From positions 372,001 through 436,000 of the forward strand of contig CAWBVZ010000006.1 in NCBI GenBank assembly GCA_963792385.1: 64,000 nucleotides of DNA, in the 5' to 3' direction. Origin of the DNA: DASSUW01 sp963792385 (lineage in GTDB: Bacteria; Actinomycetota; Thermoleophilia; Solirubrobacterales; Solirubrobacteraceae). The translations under genes were made by a program, and so were the position numbers. Below are positions 54,951-63,513 of this stretch, in pieces (the stretch's first letter is position 1; the number at the start of each line of letters is the position of its first letter). Below the pieces are notes generated by a model. The model was not told where the DNA came from and searched no databases. It was given only the letters and a program-made list of their open reading frames with translations.

Positions 54951-55639
54951 CTCTCGTCCGAGTCGGCCTTGTCCTCGGCCTCCCCGGCGGTCTCGCCGTC
55001 TTCGCCCTCAGCCTCGACCGGCACGCCGTCCTCGCCGACGACCGCGGTCTCGGTCTCGATGTCCTCTTCGACCGGCTCGAGCGTCGGCGGGGTGATCGTG
55101 GCGATCACGAGCTCGACGTCGTCGAGCAGCGTCACGCCTGCGGGCGCCTGCAGGACGGCGAGCGTCACGGTCTCGTTCATCACGAGGCTCGACACGTCGT
55201 AGATGATCGTGTCGGGGATGTCGCCCGGCAGCGCCTCGATGTTGACCTCGCGCAGCTCCTGGTTGAAGATGCCGCCCTCGGTGACACCCGGCGCCTCTTC
55301 GTGCCCGGTGAACTCGATCGGCACGGTGGCGTGGATCATCACGTCCATCCGGACGCGCAGCAGGTCGACGTGGACCGGCTCGCCGCGCACGGGATGGCGC
55401 TGGACGTCCTTGATCAGCACGTTGTCGTTCGTGCCGCCGTCGACGGCAACCTCGATCACCTGGCCTGCGTGGGCGAGCGTGTTGCGCAGCGTGCGCGCGT
55501 CGACGGCGAAGTGCAGCGGCTCGTCGCCGCCGCCGTAGATGACGCCGGGCACGAGCCCCTCGCGGCGCAGCCGGCGGGCGGAGCGCGAACCTTCCGGGGC
55601 GCGGGCGGTGACGGGAAGTGTGGAGTCGGTGGAGGCCAT
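54947..55639 (-). CDS. rplY: ribosomal protein bL25, CTC form
   Basis: This 230-residue CTC-type bL25 binds 5S rRNA through its N-terminal domain (RAPEGSRSARRLRREGLVPG, VIYGGGDEPLHFAVDARTLR, VLIKDVQRHPVRGEPVHVDL) and has the C-terminal TL5/CTC beta domain (HEEAPGVTEGGIFNQELREV, IEALPGDIPDTI) plus a Glu/Asp-rich tail. The tail is longer than usual. It is the upstream partner of pth, a widespread gene order, and the genes overlap by 4 bases. Confidence 0.95.
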   Translation of the reverse strand: MASTDSTLPVTARAPEGSRSARRLRREGLVPGVIYGGGDEPLHFAVDARTLRNTLAHAGQVIEVAVDGGTNDNVLIKDVQRHPVRGEPVHVDLLRVRMDVMIHATVPIEFTGHEEAPGVTEGGIFNQELREVNIEALPGDIPDTIIYDVSSLVMNETVTLAVLQAPAGVTLLDDVELVIATITPPTLEPVEEDIETETAVVGEDGVPVEAEGEDGETAGEAEDKADSDES

Positions 55640-55706
55640 AAGGCGGCTGCCGATGGTAGCGAAAACCGCGTCTGCCGAATGCGCTCCGGGGGTACCCTCT
55701 TACGTG

Positions 55707-56030
55707 ATGAGTCCCGACCAGGAGCTCATGGTCATCTTCGGAGCGCTGCATCTCGTAGCGTTGGCGCTTGGCGTCCTGCTCTTCGTTCTGTTCCTGCGCT
55801 CGGAGAGCGGATCCGGCCAGCGGCCGCCCGAGGAAGACGACGGCGGCGGGGGCGGCAACGACCGCATCTCGAACCGCCCGAAGATCTCTCCGTCCGGCGG
55901 CATCCCGCTGCCCGACGCCGACCCGGCCCCGTTCCGCCTGCGCGGGCACGGCCGGCCCCGCAGCGCACGGCCAGCGCGCCGGCACGTGGTCGAGCCGGCG
56001 CGGCCGAACCGCAGGCGCGTCACCAACTAA
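55707..56030 (+). CDS. small membrane protein with basic C-terminus
   Basis: This 107-residue protein starts at ATG 55707 (SPDQELMVIFGALHLVALAL), has one membrane span (ALHLVALALGVLLFVLFL), and then a Gly/Asp/Pro linker and a strongly basic C-terminus (RGHGRPRSARPARRHVVEPA). No domain is recognised. It converges with the ABC-2 permease gene with a 4-base overlap. It may bind nucleic acid or phospholipid at the membrane. Confidence 0.65.
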   Translation: MSPDQELMVIFGALHLVALALGVLLFVLFLRSESGSGQRPPEEDDGGGGGNDRISNRPKISPSGGIPLPDADPAPFRLRGHGRPRSARPARRHVVEPARPNRRRVTN

Positions 56031-56869
56031 GCGGCAGGGCTCAGCCGCGTGCGGACACGGCGCTGCAGGTGCCCGTGCTCGCCGGTCGACGGCTCCGCGC
56101 TGAACCGGCGCGCCGCCACGACCAGCCCCACGACGCCCCAGGCCGCGATCACCGCGAGGTGGCCGGGCGCCCAGCCGCCGCCCGTGGTCTGCGGCACGAA
56201 ACACGCGTCGAACGCGTCGACGATGTGGTAGAGCGGGAAGAAGTGGGCGATCGCGGTGAGCCAGTCGGGAGCGCCGTCGAGCGGGAACCAGATGCCCGAG
56301 ATGAACGACAGCGGCAGGAACGTGAACTGCGCGGCCGGTGCCGCCTGGTCCGCGGTCTTCACGAGGCTCGCCACCGCGAGGCCGAGCGCCGACAGGCACG
56401 CCGCGCCGAGCGCCAGCGTCACGATCGCCGCCGGCAGCATGCGCGGATAGATCTCGACGCCGAACGCCGGCACCGCGACCGCGAACATCAGCACGACGCT
56501 CGCGAACCCGGTGATCGAGGCGCCGGTGAGCCATGCGCCGAGGTAGGTCGGCATCGGCAGCGGCGTGCCGCGCACGCGCTTGAGCAGGCCCAGGTCGCGG
56601 GCGTTGGCGAGGCCGAAGATCACGCTCGTGTAGCAGGCCATCGAAAGGGCGAAGATGCCGATCGACGGCGTGTAGAACTGCGCGAATCGCACCTCACCGC
56701 CGGCGGTGCCCGCCGCGGCGACCATCGCGTCGCCGTTGAGCCCGGCGAACAGCACCAGGAACATCAGCGGGAACGCGAAAGTGAAGAACAGCACGCGCGG
56801 AATGCGCAGCGTCAACTGCACGCGCGCGACGATCCAGCGGCGCAGCAGGGAGAGGTCGGTACGGGTCAT
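56027..56869 (-). CDS. ABC-2-type exporter permease
   Basis: This 280-residue permease has six predicted membrane segments and the ABC-2 pattern: VLFFTFAFPLMFLVLFAGLN, IGIFALSMACYTSVIFGLAN, KRVRGTPLPMPTYLGAWLTG and FLPLSFISGIWFPLDGAPDW, the last being the family signature. ATG 56869 overlaps the ATPase stop by 4 bases. With that ATPase it forms a two-gene exporter, probably for a drug, lipid or antibiotic. The adjacent two-component system may control it. Confidence 0.9.
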   Translation of the reverse strand: MTRTDLSLLRRWIVARVQLTLRIPRVLFFTFAFPLMFLVLFAGLNGDAMVAAAGTAGGEVRFAQFYTPSIGIFALSMACYTSVIFGLANARDLGLLKRVRGTPLPMPTYLGAWLTGASITGFASVVLMFAVAVPAFGVEIYPRMLPAAIVTLALGAACLSALGLAVASLVKTADQAAPAAQFTFLPLSFISGIWFPLDGAPDWLTAIAHFFPLYHIVDAFDACFVPQTTGGGWAPGHLAVIAAWGVVGLVVAARRFSAEPSTGEHGHLQRRVRTRLSPAA

Positions 56870-57828
56870 GCGGACTCCTGGGCGGTCAGCTGGAGGTAGA
56901 CGTCTTCGAGCGTCGGCGGGCTGACGGTCAGCGCTTCGAGCTCGATGCCGCGGACGGCCGCCCACGACAGCAGCGGAGCGAGGTCGCTCGTGGGCGTCGG
57001 CGTGCTGAACGACACGGCCTGCCCGCGCAGCTCGACGCCCTCCGGCAGCGGCAGCTCGTCCGCGTCGAACCCGGCGGGCACGCGGAAGCTCACGAGCACC
57101 GCCGCGGCGGTACGGCCGCGGCCGAGCGAGTCCGGCGTGCCCTCGGCGATCACGCGGCCGTCCGCGATCACGACCACGCGATCGGCGAGACGCTGCGCCT
57201 CCTCCATGTAGTGCGTCGTCAGCAGGATCGTCTTGCCGAGCGAGCGCAGGCCTGCGATCAGCTCCCAGGACTGGCGGCGCGCGGCGGGGTCGAAGCCGGT
57301 CGTCGGCTCGTCGAGGAACAGCAGCTCCGGGTCGCCGCCGAGGCCGAGTGCGAGGTCGAGCCGCCGCCGCTGGCCGCCGGAGAGCGTCTCGACGTGCGCG
57401 CCGGCGACCGCGCCGAGGCCGACGAGGTCGAGGACCTCGCCCGCCGGCAGCGGGCTCGGGTAGGCGGCGCTGTAGAGCTCGACCGCCTCGCGAGCGCTGA
57501 GCTTGGCGTCCACGGCGCCTTCCTGCAGGACGATGCCGATGCGCTCGCGGAACGCCCGCTCGCGGCGACCGGGATCGAACCCGAGCACCCGCACCTCGCC
57601 GGCGTCGGCGCGGCGATGGCCTTCGAGGATCTCGACGAGAGTGGTCTTGCCGGCGCCGTTCGGGCCGAGCACGGCGAGTACCTCGCCGCGGCGGACCGTG
57701 AGGTCGAGGCCGTCGAGCGCCTGCACACCGCCGTCATACGACTTGCGCACGCCGCGGACCTCGATGGCGGGCTCCGCGGCACCCGCGGCTGCCGCGGTCG
57801 CGGCGACTTCGAGCGAGTTCGTGATCAT
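56866..57828 (-). CDS. ABC exporter ATPase (DrrA/CcmA-like)
   Basis: This 320-residue ATPase has Walker A VLGPNGAGKTTLVEILEG, signature ETLSGGQRRRLDLALGLGGD, Walker B ELLFLDEPTTGFDPAARRQS and H-loop TTHYMEEAQRLADRVVV. The C-terminal 90 residues form the DrrA-type accessory domain. ATG 57828 follows TTGAGGGAC. The gene is coupled with the permease. It is divergent from the sensor kinase, with about 107 bp between starts. Confidence 0.92.
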   Translation of the reverse strand: MITNSLEVAATAAAAGAAEPAIEVRGVRKSYDGGVQALDGLDLTVRRGEVLAVLGPNGAGKTTLVEILEGHRRADAGEVRVLGFDPGRRERAFRERIGIVLQEGAVDAKLSAREAVELYSAAYPSPLPAGEVLDLVGLGAVAGAHVETLSGGQRRRLDLALGLGGDPELLFLDEPTTGFDPAARRQSWELIAGLRSLGKTILLTTHYMEEAQRLADRVVVIADGRVIAEGTPDSLGRGRTAAAVLVSFRVPAGFDADELPLPEGVELRGQAVSFSTPTPTSDLAPLLSWAAVRGIELEALTVSPPTLEDVYLQLTAQESA

Positions 57829-57935
57829 GTCCCTCAATGTCGTACCCAGTCGGCGATCCGTCATCGGCGGACGGGTCGAACCTGGATCTCCACCCGTGGG
57901 TGGAGACGCGGCGCGGCGGTTCCACCCTACCGGCG

Positions 57936-59114
57936 ATGACGCGCACCGGTGCGCGCCCTACCGTTTCTCGCGTGGTACTGCGTTCCTATATCCGCGGCGA
58001 GCCGCCATTGAGTCTCTTCGGGACGGTGGCAATGACGGTGATCGTGTTCGTGTCGCTGTTCACCGACCCGCGGCCCGGCCTGCACGGCGACGGGCCGCTG
58101 GTGGCGCTCGCGGTCGTCGCGCTCGTCACCGGGATCCTGCTGAGCGTGACGCGCGCCGACATCCCGGCGTGGCGCCGGGTGACGGGTCTGGCGCTCGTCG
58201 CCGCCGGAACCTGGGCGCTGACGGCTCTGCAGCCCGTGGGCGCCGTCTTCGGCGCGCTGTTCTACATCGTTGTCATCTCGGCGATGCGGCTCGAGCTGAT
58301 CCCGGCGCTGATCGTGAGCGTCGTCGCCGTCGTAGGCGAGTGCGTCGTGATCGGCCTGACGGCGGACGACCCGACAGGTGGGATCGTCGGTACCGCGTTC
58401 TCGGTCATCCCGTGGTTCCTGGTGGCCCGCCTGCTGCGCCGGCTGTTCCAGGGCCGCGCGGAGGCTGAGGAGCTGGTCGCGGAGCTGCGCGAGTCGCGCG
58501 CCGCGCACGCCGAGTCGGCGGCGCAGGCCGAGCGCGGCCGCGTTGCGCGCGACATGCACGACGTGCTCGCGCATTCGCTGTCGGCGCTCGCTCTGCAGCT
58601 CGAGGGCGCGCGCCTGCTGGCGCAGGACCGCGGGTCGGACCCGGAGGTCGTCGCCGCCGTCGAGCGCGCGCATCACCTCGCGGCCGAGGGCTTGGCCGAG
58701 GCGCGCGACGCGATCGGCGCGTTGCGCGGCGACGAACTGCCCGGTCCCGAGCGCCTGCAGCAGCTGGCGGACACCTACGCCGGCGACTGCCGCGTAACCG
58801 TGAACGGGACGCCGCGCGAGCTCCCGTCCGAGGCGCGCCTGGCCGTGTACCGAACCACCCAGGAGGCGCTCACGAACGTGCTCCGCCACAGCGCCGCGGA
58901 CCGCGTGGAGATCGTGCTCAACTATGAGGACGACGGAACTCGGCTGATCGTCCAGGACCACGGACCGGGGGCGCCGGTCACCGTCGGACCCAGCAGTCAG
59001 GGCAGCGGTTACGGCCTGACCGGGATGCGCGAGCGGGCGGAGCTGCTCGGCGGGCGCCTCAACGCGCAGCCGACGGCCGACGGGTTCCGGGTCGAGCTGT
59101 GGCTCCCCCGTTGA
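57936..59114 (+). CDS. sensor histidine kinase (NarL-type partner, HisKA_3)
   Basis: This 392-residue kinase has about six membrane spans in its first 160 residues with short loops, so sensing is probably intramembrane. The HisKA_3 motif is RGRVARDMHDVLAHSLSALA (phosphorylated His in DMHDVLAH). The ATPase domain holds QEALTNVLRHSAADRVEIVL, LIVQDHGPGAP and SGYGLTGMRERAELLGG. It is followed by a NarL-type regulator in the same operon and faces the ABC exporter, the usual arrangement for envelope or drug response. ATG 57936 is chosen; GTG 57972 is possible. Confidence 0.92.
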   Translation: MTRTGARPTVSRVVLRSYIRGEPPLSLFGTVAMTVIVFVSLFTDPRPGLHGDGPLVALAVVALVTGILLSVTRADIPAWRRVTGLALVAAGTWALTALQPVGAVFGALFYIVVISAMRLELIPALIVSVVAVVGECVVIGLTADDPTGGIVGTAFSVIPWFLVARLLRRLFQGRAEAEELVAELRESRAAHAESAAQAERGRVARDMHDVLAHSLSALALQLEGARLLAQDRGSDPEVVAAVERAHHLAAEGLAEARDAIGALRGDELPGPERLQQLADTYAGDCRVTVNGTPRELPSEARLAVYRTTQEALTNVLRHSAADRVEIVLNYEDDGTRLIVQDHGPGAPVTVGPSSQGSGYGLTGMRERAELLGGRLNAQPTADGFRVELWLPR

Positions 59115-59764
59115 TCCGCGTCCTGCTCGCGGATGACCAGCGCGTCGTGCGCGAGGGCCTGGGCACGCTGCTCTCGCTGCTCGACGGCATCGAGCTGGTC
59201 GGCACCGCCGCCGACGGCGAGGAGGCGATCGCGCTCGCGGCCAGGTACGACCCGGACGTCGTACTGATGGACCTGCGGATGCCGCGCTGCGACGGGATCG
59301 AGGCGATCCGACGGCTGACCGCGCTCGGCGAGCGGCCGCGCACGATCGCGCTCACGACCTACGCCGACGATGCGTCCGTGCTCGGCGCGCTGCGGGCCGG
59401 AGCGCGCGGCTACCTGACCAAGGACGCGGGCGCAGAACAGATCCAGGCGGCGGTCGAGGCGGTCGCACGCGGCGACGCGGCGATCGACCCGGCCGTGCAG
59501 CACCACGTGCTCGCCGCGCTGACCGTCCCCGCGGCCGAGCGCCCAGCCGATCTCCCGGACGGCCTCACGCCGCGCGAGGCCGAGGTGCTCGCGCTGATCG
59601 CGTCCGGCCTGACGAACGCCGAGATCGCCGAGAGGCTCGTGGTGAGCGCGGCCACGGTCAAGAGCCACGTCAACCACATCTTCGCCAAGGCCGGCGTCCG
59701 CGATCGCGCGCAGGCCGTGGTGTACGCGTACGGCAACGGGCTCGCCGACCCGCCTCGTAACTAG
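59099..59764 (+). CDS. NarL/LuxR-family response regulator
   Basis: This 221-residue regulator has the receiver domain IRVLLADDQRVVREGLGTLL with the phospho-acceptor Asp in VVLMDLRMPRCDG and the switch Thr/Lys in ALTTYAD and YLTKDAG. The C-terminal LuxR helix-turn-helix is GLTPREAEVLALIASGLTNA then EIAERLVVSAATVKSHVNHI. It overlaps the kinase stop by 16 bases from GTG 59099; TTG 59111 (TTGA overlap) is an alternative. It probably activates the ABC exporter divergently encoded upstream. Confidence 0.93.
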   Translation: MAPPLIRVLLADDQRVVREGLGTLLSLLDGIELVGTAADGEEAIALAARYDPDVVLMDLRMPRCDGIEAIRRLTALGERPRTIALTTYADDASVLGALRAGARGYLTKDAGAEQIQAAVEAVARGDAAIDPAVQHHVLAALTVPAAERPADLPDGLTPREAEVLALIASGLTNAEIAERLVVSAATVKSHVNHIFAKAGVRDRAQAVVYAYGNGLADPPRN

Positions 59765-61629
59765 CGCGCCGGTTCGCCGAACTGGTTCACGGCGCGGAAC
59801 AGGGCCTGCACGTCGGCCCACGCCGGCTTCGGCGCGCCGTCGTAGGTCAGCAGCGCCTTCTGGTGGATCGGCGGGGTCGAGAACGGGTTGCCGCCGTCCC
59901 ACGCCGGCCGCACGCGGAACTCGTTCAGCGCCCAGTACAGCGCGCCGCTGAGCCACGGCTTGGTGTTGAACACGCCGAGGTGGTAGTTCACGAAGTCGCG
60001 CTGGAAGGCGTACGTGCCCTTGTCCTCGACCGAGCCGTCGCGGTTCGCCTCCGCCCCGAACTCGGTGATCATGATCGCCTTGCGCGGGTAGCAGCGGCGG
60101 ACCGAGTCGAGGTAGCCGGACAGCCGGGTGCGGTCGAACATCGAGCCGCTCGGGCCTGGGTACCAGCCGAAGTACTCGTTGATGCCGACGACGTCGAGCG
60201 GCCGGTAGCGGGCCGCGCAGCCGGCACCCGGGTAGCCGGCAACGGCGAGGCCGACGGGCCGCGTCGGGTCGAGCTCGTCGGCCGCGCGCTTGGCCTTGCG
60301 GATGTAGTCGCCCTGGCTCGGCCCCGGCTTGGACGACAGCTCGTTGGAGATCGACCACAGCGCCACCGAGGGATGGCTGCCGTTGGTCTCGATGTTCTGT
60401 CGCAACATCGCGACGGCGTCGTCGGTGATCTCGGCGATGTACTTGCTCTTGTGGGCGTAGACCGGGATCTCCGACCAGATCAGCAGCCCTTCGCGGTCGG
60501 CCAGCTCGTGGATGTAGGGGTGCATCGGGTAGTGCGTGCGGAGCATCGACGCGCCGAGCTCCTCGGCCCGGCTCACCAGCCATCGCCGCCACGCGTTGTC
60601 GACTGCGAAGCCCTGCGTGCGGTTGTCCTCGTGCACGCCGACGCCGCGGATCTGCACCGGCCGGCCGTTCAGCACCAGGCGCCCGCCGGAGACCTTGATC
60701 GAGCGCACGCCGCTGTGCACATGCCAGCGGGCGAGCAGCCGCCCACCGGCCTTCACGTCGATCGAGGCCGGATACAGGTAGGGCGAGGCCGGCGACCACA
60801 GCTTCGGGTTCGCGAACTTCAGCGACCCGTCGAAGGTCGCCGTGTCGCCCGCGCGGATCGTCCGCGATCCGAGCCGGACGCTGCGCGTGTCGAAGTGACC
60901 CGTGACGGTCACGCGCCGGTTGCCACTCGTGACGTTGCGCAGCCGCGTCGACATCCGGATCGTCGCCGGGCAGGCGCGGCAGCCGAGCCGCGGGATCACG
61001 AGCGCCGACTCGAACTGGACCCGGTCGATCCGCTCGAGATAGACCTCGCGCAGGATCCCGCCGTAGTTCCACCAGCCGCCGGTCGGCAGGCCGGTGGTCG
61101 GGTTGTCGCGCGCGGGCGGGAAGTCGGTCGCCTTGCGATGCGAGTTCACGCGCACGACGAGTCGGTTCACGCCGCTGCGGTGGAGACCCTTCAACAGCAC
61201 GGTGAATGGCAGGTAGGCGCCGCGATGAGAGCCGAGCTTGCGGCCGTTCAGCCACACGTCGGAGCGGTAGTTGACCGACTCGAAGCGCATCGCCCAGTCG
61301 AGCGCGGCGCTCTTGGACGGCAGCTCGAAGTCCTTGCGGTACCAGCCGATCGACCCGTTCATCGAGGCGATCGAGTCGTCGCCCGCGTTCCATGCGTTCG
61401 GCACGGTCACGGCTCGCCAGCCCGTGGTCGTGCGCTGGCGGAAGTAGCGCTGGCGCAGACCGCGATTGGCGCTGTCGAGGCGGAACAGCCATGTCCCGTC
61501 GACGAGTGCCCGACCGTCCGGGCCGTCCTCGTACAGGGGCTTGCCGGCGGGGACGTCGGCGGCGTGGGCGGCCGGCGCCGCGATCAGCAGGCCGATCGCG
61601 AGCAGGACCAGACGGAGGACGAGCCGCAT
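59761..61629 (-). CDS. secreted glycoside hydrolase family 2 protein
   Basis: This 622-residue protein has a signal peptide (VLRLVLLAIGLLIAAPAAHA). It carries the GH2 sandwich, Ig-like and TIM-barrel layout. Segments include WYRKDFELPSKSAALDWAMR, FESVNYRSDVWLNGRKLGSH, GWWNYGGILREVYLERIDRV, the acid/base Glu in ALWSISNELSS and the nucleophile Glu in IMITEFGAEANRD. This resembles beta-glucuronidase or beta-galactosidase of GH2. It likely acts outside the cell on plant or polymer glycosides. ATG 61629 follows the natural signal peptide start. Confidence 0.92.
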   Translation of the reverse strand: MRLVLRLVLLAIGLLIAAPAAHAADVPAGKPLYEDGPDGRALVDGTWLFRLDSANRGLRQRYFRQRTTTGWRAVTVPNAWNAGDDSIASMNGSIGWYRKDFELPSKSAALDWAMRFESVNYRSDVWLNGRKLGSHRGAYLPFTVLLKGLHRSGVNRLVVRVNSHRKATDFPPARDNPTTGLPTGGWWNYGGILREVYLERIDRVQFESALVIPRLGCRACPATIRMSTRLRNVTSGNRRVTVTGHFDTRSVRLGSRTIRAGDTATFDGSLKFANPKLWSPASPYLYPASIDVKAGGRLLARWHVHSGVRSIKVSGGRLVLNGRPVQIRGVGVHEDNRTQGFAVDNAWRRWLVSRAEELGASMLRTHYPMHPYIHELADREGLLIWSEIPVYAHKSKYIAEITDDAVAMLRQNIETNGSHPSVALWSISNELSSKPGPSQGDYIRKAKRAADELDPTRPVGLAVAGYPGAGCAARYRPLDVVGINEYFGWYPGPSGSMFDRTRLSGYLDSVRRCYPRKAIMITEFGAEANRDGSVEDKGTYAFQRDFVNYHLGVFNTKPWLSGALYWALNEFRVRPAWDGGNPFSTPPIHQKALLTYDGAPKPAWADVQALFRAVNQFGEPAR

Positions 61630-61669
61630 CAGGGCATAGCTAACACGCCCGGCGGCGGGAAGGTTGCGC

Positions 61670-62116
61670 TCATGCGCAGCTCTCCTCACCGCCGATCGGA
61701 GCCGAGATCGCGATCAACTCGACGTCGCCGCCGGTCAGCGGGCCGTCGCGGCGCACCCGTACGCACTGCACCACGGGGCTCGAGGTGCCGGCGCGCCATG
61801 CGACGCGCGCGACGCCGGTACGGCGCGTGAGCGCTACCTGCACCGACGGCTGGTAGGTCAGGATCTGGACCTTGCCCGGCCGCCGAAGCTCTGCCACGCG
61901 GTCGCGCGCGAGCTGCACGCAGGCGGGCTGGGCGCGGCACGCCGGCAGCGCGGCGAGCACCGCGTCGGCGTCACCGCGGGCCTGCGCCCGGACGAGCCCG
62001 AGCACGTGCGAGCGCTCGTTCCCGGCCCCGGTCAGCCCGCGGGCGAGCAACGCCGAGAGGCCGAGGAAGACGAAGACCGCGAAGCCGATCGCGATGCGAA
62101 CCCGAGCGCGCCGCAT
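61670..62116 (-). CDS. membrane-anchored hypothetical protein
   Basis: This 148-residue protein has one N-terminal membrane span (IAIGFAVFVFLGLSALLARG), then a small exported domain with three cysteines (LPACRAQPACVQLARDRVAE and VVQCVRVRRD) that could form a disulfide. A Leu-rich helix and two beta strands are predicted. The fold resembles small NTF2-like exported domains, but I cannot confirm it. It is followed by the GH2 gene on the same strand. Confidence 0.65.
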   Translation of the reverse strand: MRRARVRIAIGFAVFVFLGLSALLARGLTGAGNERSHVLGLVRAQARGDADAVLAALPACRAQPACVQLARDRVAELRRPGKVQILTYQPSVQVALTRRTGVARVAWRAGTSSPVVQCVRVRRDGPLTGGDVELIAISAPIGGEESCA

Positions 62117-62127
62117 GGCGCGCCAGG

Positions 62128-62835
62128 CTAGCCAGCTTCGTGAAACTCGTCGCCGGAGAGCTCGAGGAAGCGCTGCACGCTCGTCTCCTGACGCCCCATC
62201 TGCTCCGCCATCCGGAGCGCGTGCTCAGCCGCGACGGCGAGGAAGTCCTCCAGGCACCGCTCCGGGTCGTCGGGCAGCGGGTACACGCGGGCGACGTCCT
62301 GCTGGGCGCAGACGATGCCCATCGGCGGGCGACCCTCGGCGAGCGGGCGGGCGCCGCACACCGCGGTGACGACGATCCGCCGCTCCGGCGCGACCAGCGC
62401 GGCGGGGAGGAGCCGGTGGGCGGGAAGGTCGACGTCGAGCAAGATCCGGCGGTCGACTTCGACGCGACCCTGCGCCATGTCCTCGAGCGGCTCGCGCCAG
62501 ATGTCGAGAACCGTGTCGGCCCCGACGAGCGCGTCGCGCATCGCGGCCGCCTGCTCGGCGTACATGTGCTCGGCCTCTTCGCGGTCCTCGGCCGCCGCGA
62601 GGTCGAGGTCGCAAGGCACGCGCAGCAGTTCGTTGGCGGTCACCGCGGCGCCGGCGCCGCGGCCGCCATGCGCCACGTAGGTCTGGATCGTCCCGAGATC
62701 ACGCCGGCCGTGGAAAACGACCGTGAGCTGCTCGCACAGCGCGAGGCCGGAAACGCGCAGGGCGACCGCTGCGGTCGCCTCCGTGTCCAGGAGGGCCCGC
62801 CGAAGAATGTCGTCGGCGTGCTCGTAGCTGTCCAT
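62128..62835 (-). CDS. hypothetical protein (235 residues)
   Basis: This protein starts MDSYEHADDILRRALLDTEA and contains RVSGLALCEQLTVVFHGRRD, then LRVPCDLDLAAAEDREEAEH and RRIVVTAVCGARPLAEGRPP. The middle is acidic and helical; the C-terminus (SVQRFLELSGDEFHEAG) is acidic. It has a few cysteines but no recognised domain. The pattern of alternating helices and strands suggests a cytosolic alpha/beta fold. It belongs to a set of small uncharacterised genes at the end of the window. Confidence 0.6.
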   Translation of the reverse strand: MDSYEHADDILRRALLDTEATAAVALRVSGLALCEQLTVVFHGRRDLGTIQTYVAHGGRGAGAAVTANELLRVPCDLDLAAAEDREEAEHMYAEQAAAMRDALVGADTVLDIWREPLEDMAQGRVEVDRRILLDVDLPAHRLLPAALVAPERRIVVTAVCGARPLAEGRPPMGIVCAQQDVARVYPLPDDPERCLEDFLAVAAEHALRMAEQMGRQETSVQRFLELSGDEFHEAG

Positions 62836-62930
62836 CTGGCCTCGTTATCGACATGTTTACCGCGTTGCGACAGTTTGCAACACCGACCAGCGGATAGGGT
62901 CGTTTCAACCGTGGGTAGAGTGCGCGGGCC

Positions 62931-63215
62931 ATGGGGTTGATCTACAAGCCGTTCGGATTCGTCCTCGCGCTCCTCGCGGGCCTGCTGGGCAGGAAGCTCT
63001 TCGACTTCGTATGGACGAAGGTCGACGACGAGGAACCGCCCGAGGCCACCACCGAGGAGACCACCTGGCAGAGGGTGCTGGCCGCCGCTGCGGTGCAGGG
63101 CGTGATCTTCAAAGTCACCCGCGTCGCGGTCGATCGCTACGGCGCGATCGGCTGGCGGCACCTCACCGGGGTTTGGCCGGGCGAGAAGCGCCCGGACCCC
63201 GAGGACGACCACTGA
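62931..63215 (+). CDS. DUF4235 membrane protein
   Basis: This 94-residue protein has an N-terminal membrane helix (KPFGFVLALLAGLLGRKLFD), a short polar region, and a second amphipathic or membrane segment (VLAAAAVQGVIFKVTRVAVD), followed by RYGAIGWRHLTGVWPGE. This is the DUF4235 pattern, a small actinobacterial membrane protein of unknown role. Its 3' end overlaps the opposite gene by 53 bases. Confidence 0.88.
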   Translation: MGLIYKPFGFVLALLAGLLGRKLFDFVWTKVDDEEPPEATTEETTWQRVLAAAAVQGVIFKVTRVAVDRYGAIGWRHLTGVWPGEKRPDPEDDH

Positions 63216-63504
63216 CGACGAACCCCCGCTCCGCCAGCGTGGCGAGGGCGGATTCGAAGCCGGCGAAGTCGCGGTGCGTAAGCAGGTCGATCGGTAACCC
63301 CGACGGCCCCGTCGCCCGCACCCAGCGCCGGAGGGTCGCCGTACTCACGCTCTCCTCCGCCTCTACGAGCAGGGCGAGCAGGATCGGCAGCTCCGGCTTG
63401 TGGTCGAGATCGCCGGAGATCAGCTCCAGCGGGTCGGCGTCGAGCGCCGCCAGCAACTCCTCGTCGGAAAGGCCGAGGAGCTCTTGCAGCCGGGCGGCGC
63501 TCAC
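63163..63504 (-). CDS. conserved hypothetical protein overlapping DUF4235 gene
   Basis: This 113-residue protein starts at ATG 63504 (SAARLQELLGLSDEELLAAL) and contains LPILLALLVEAEESVSTATL and LIDLLTHRDFAGFESALATL-like helices (LPIDLLTHRDFAGFESALAT), ending with GFVVSGRPRGPGASRPAKPR. The C-terminal tail lies antisense to the end of the DUF4235 gene, so it may be non-conserved. The N-terminal part looks like a small helix-turn-helix antitoxin-type fold, but this is only a resemblance. Confidence 0.65.
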   Translation of the reverse strand: MSAARLQELLGLSDEELLAALDADPLELISGDLDHKPELPILLALLVEAEESVSTATLRRWVRATGPSGLPIDLLTHRDFAGFESALATLAERGFVVSGRPRGPGASRPAKPR

Positions 63505-63513
63505 GGGAGCAGC

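Noticed and set aside
62140..62940. Plus-strand 266-residue frame
   Set aside because: It is the antisense shadow of the minus-strand hypothetical 62128-62835, which has better composition and a plausible start.
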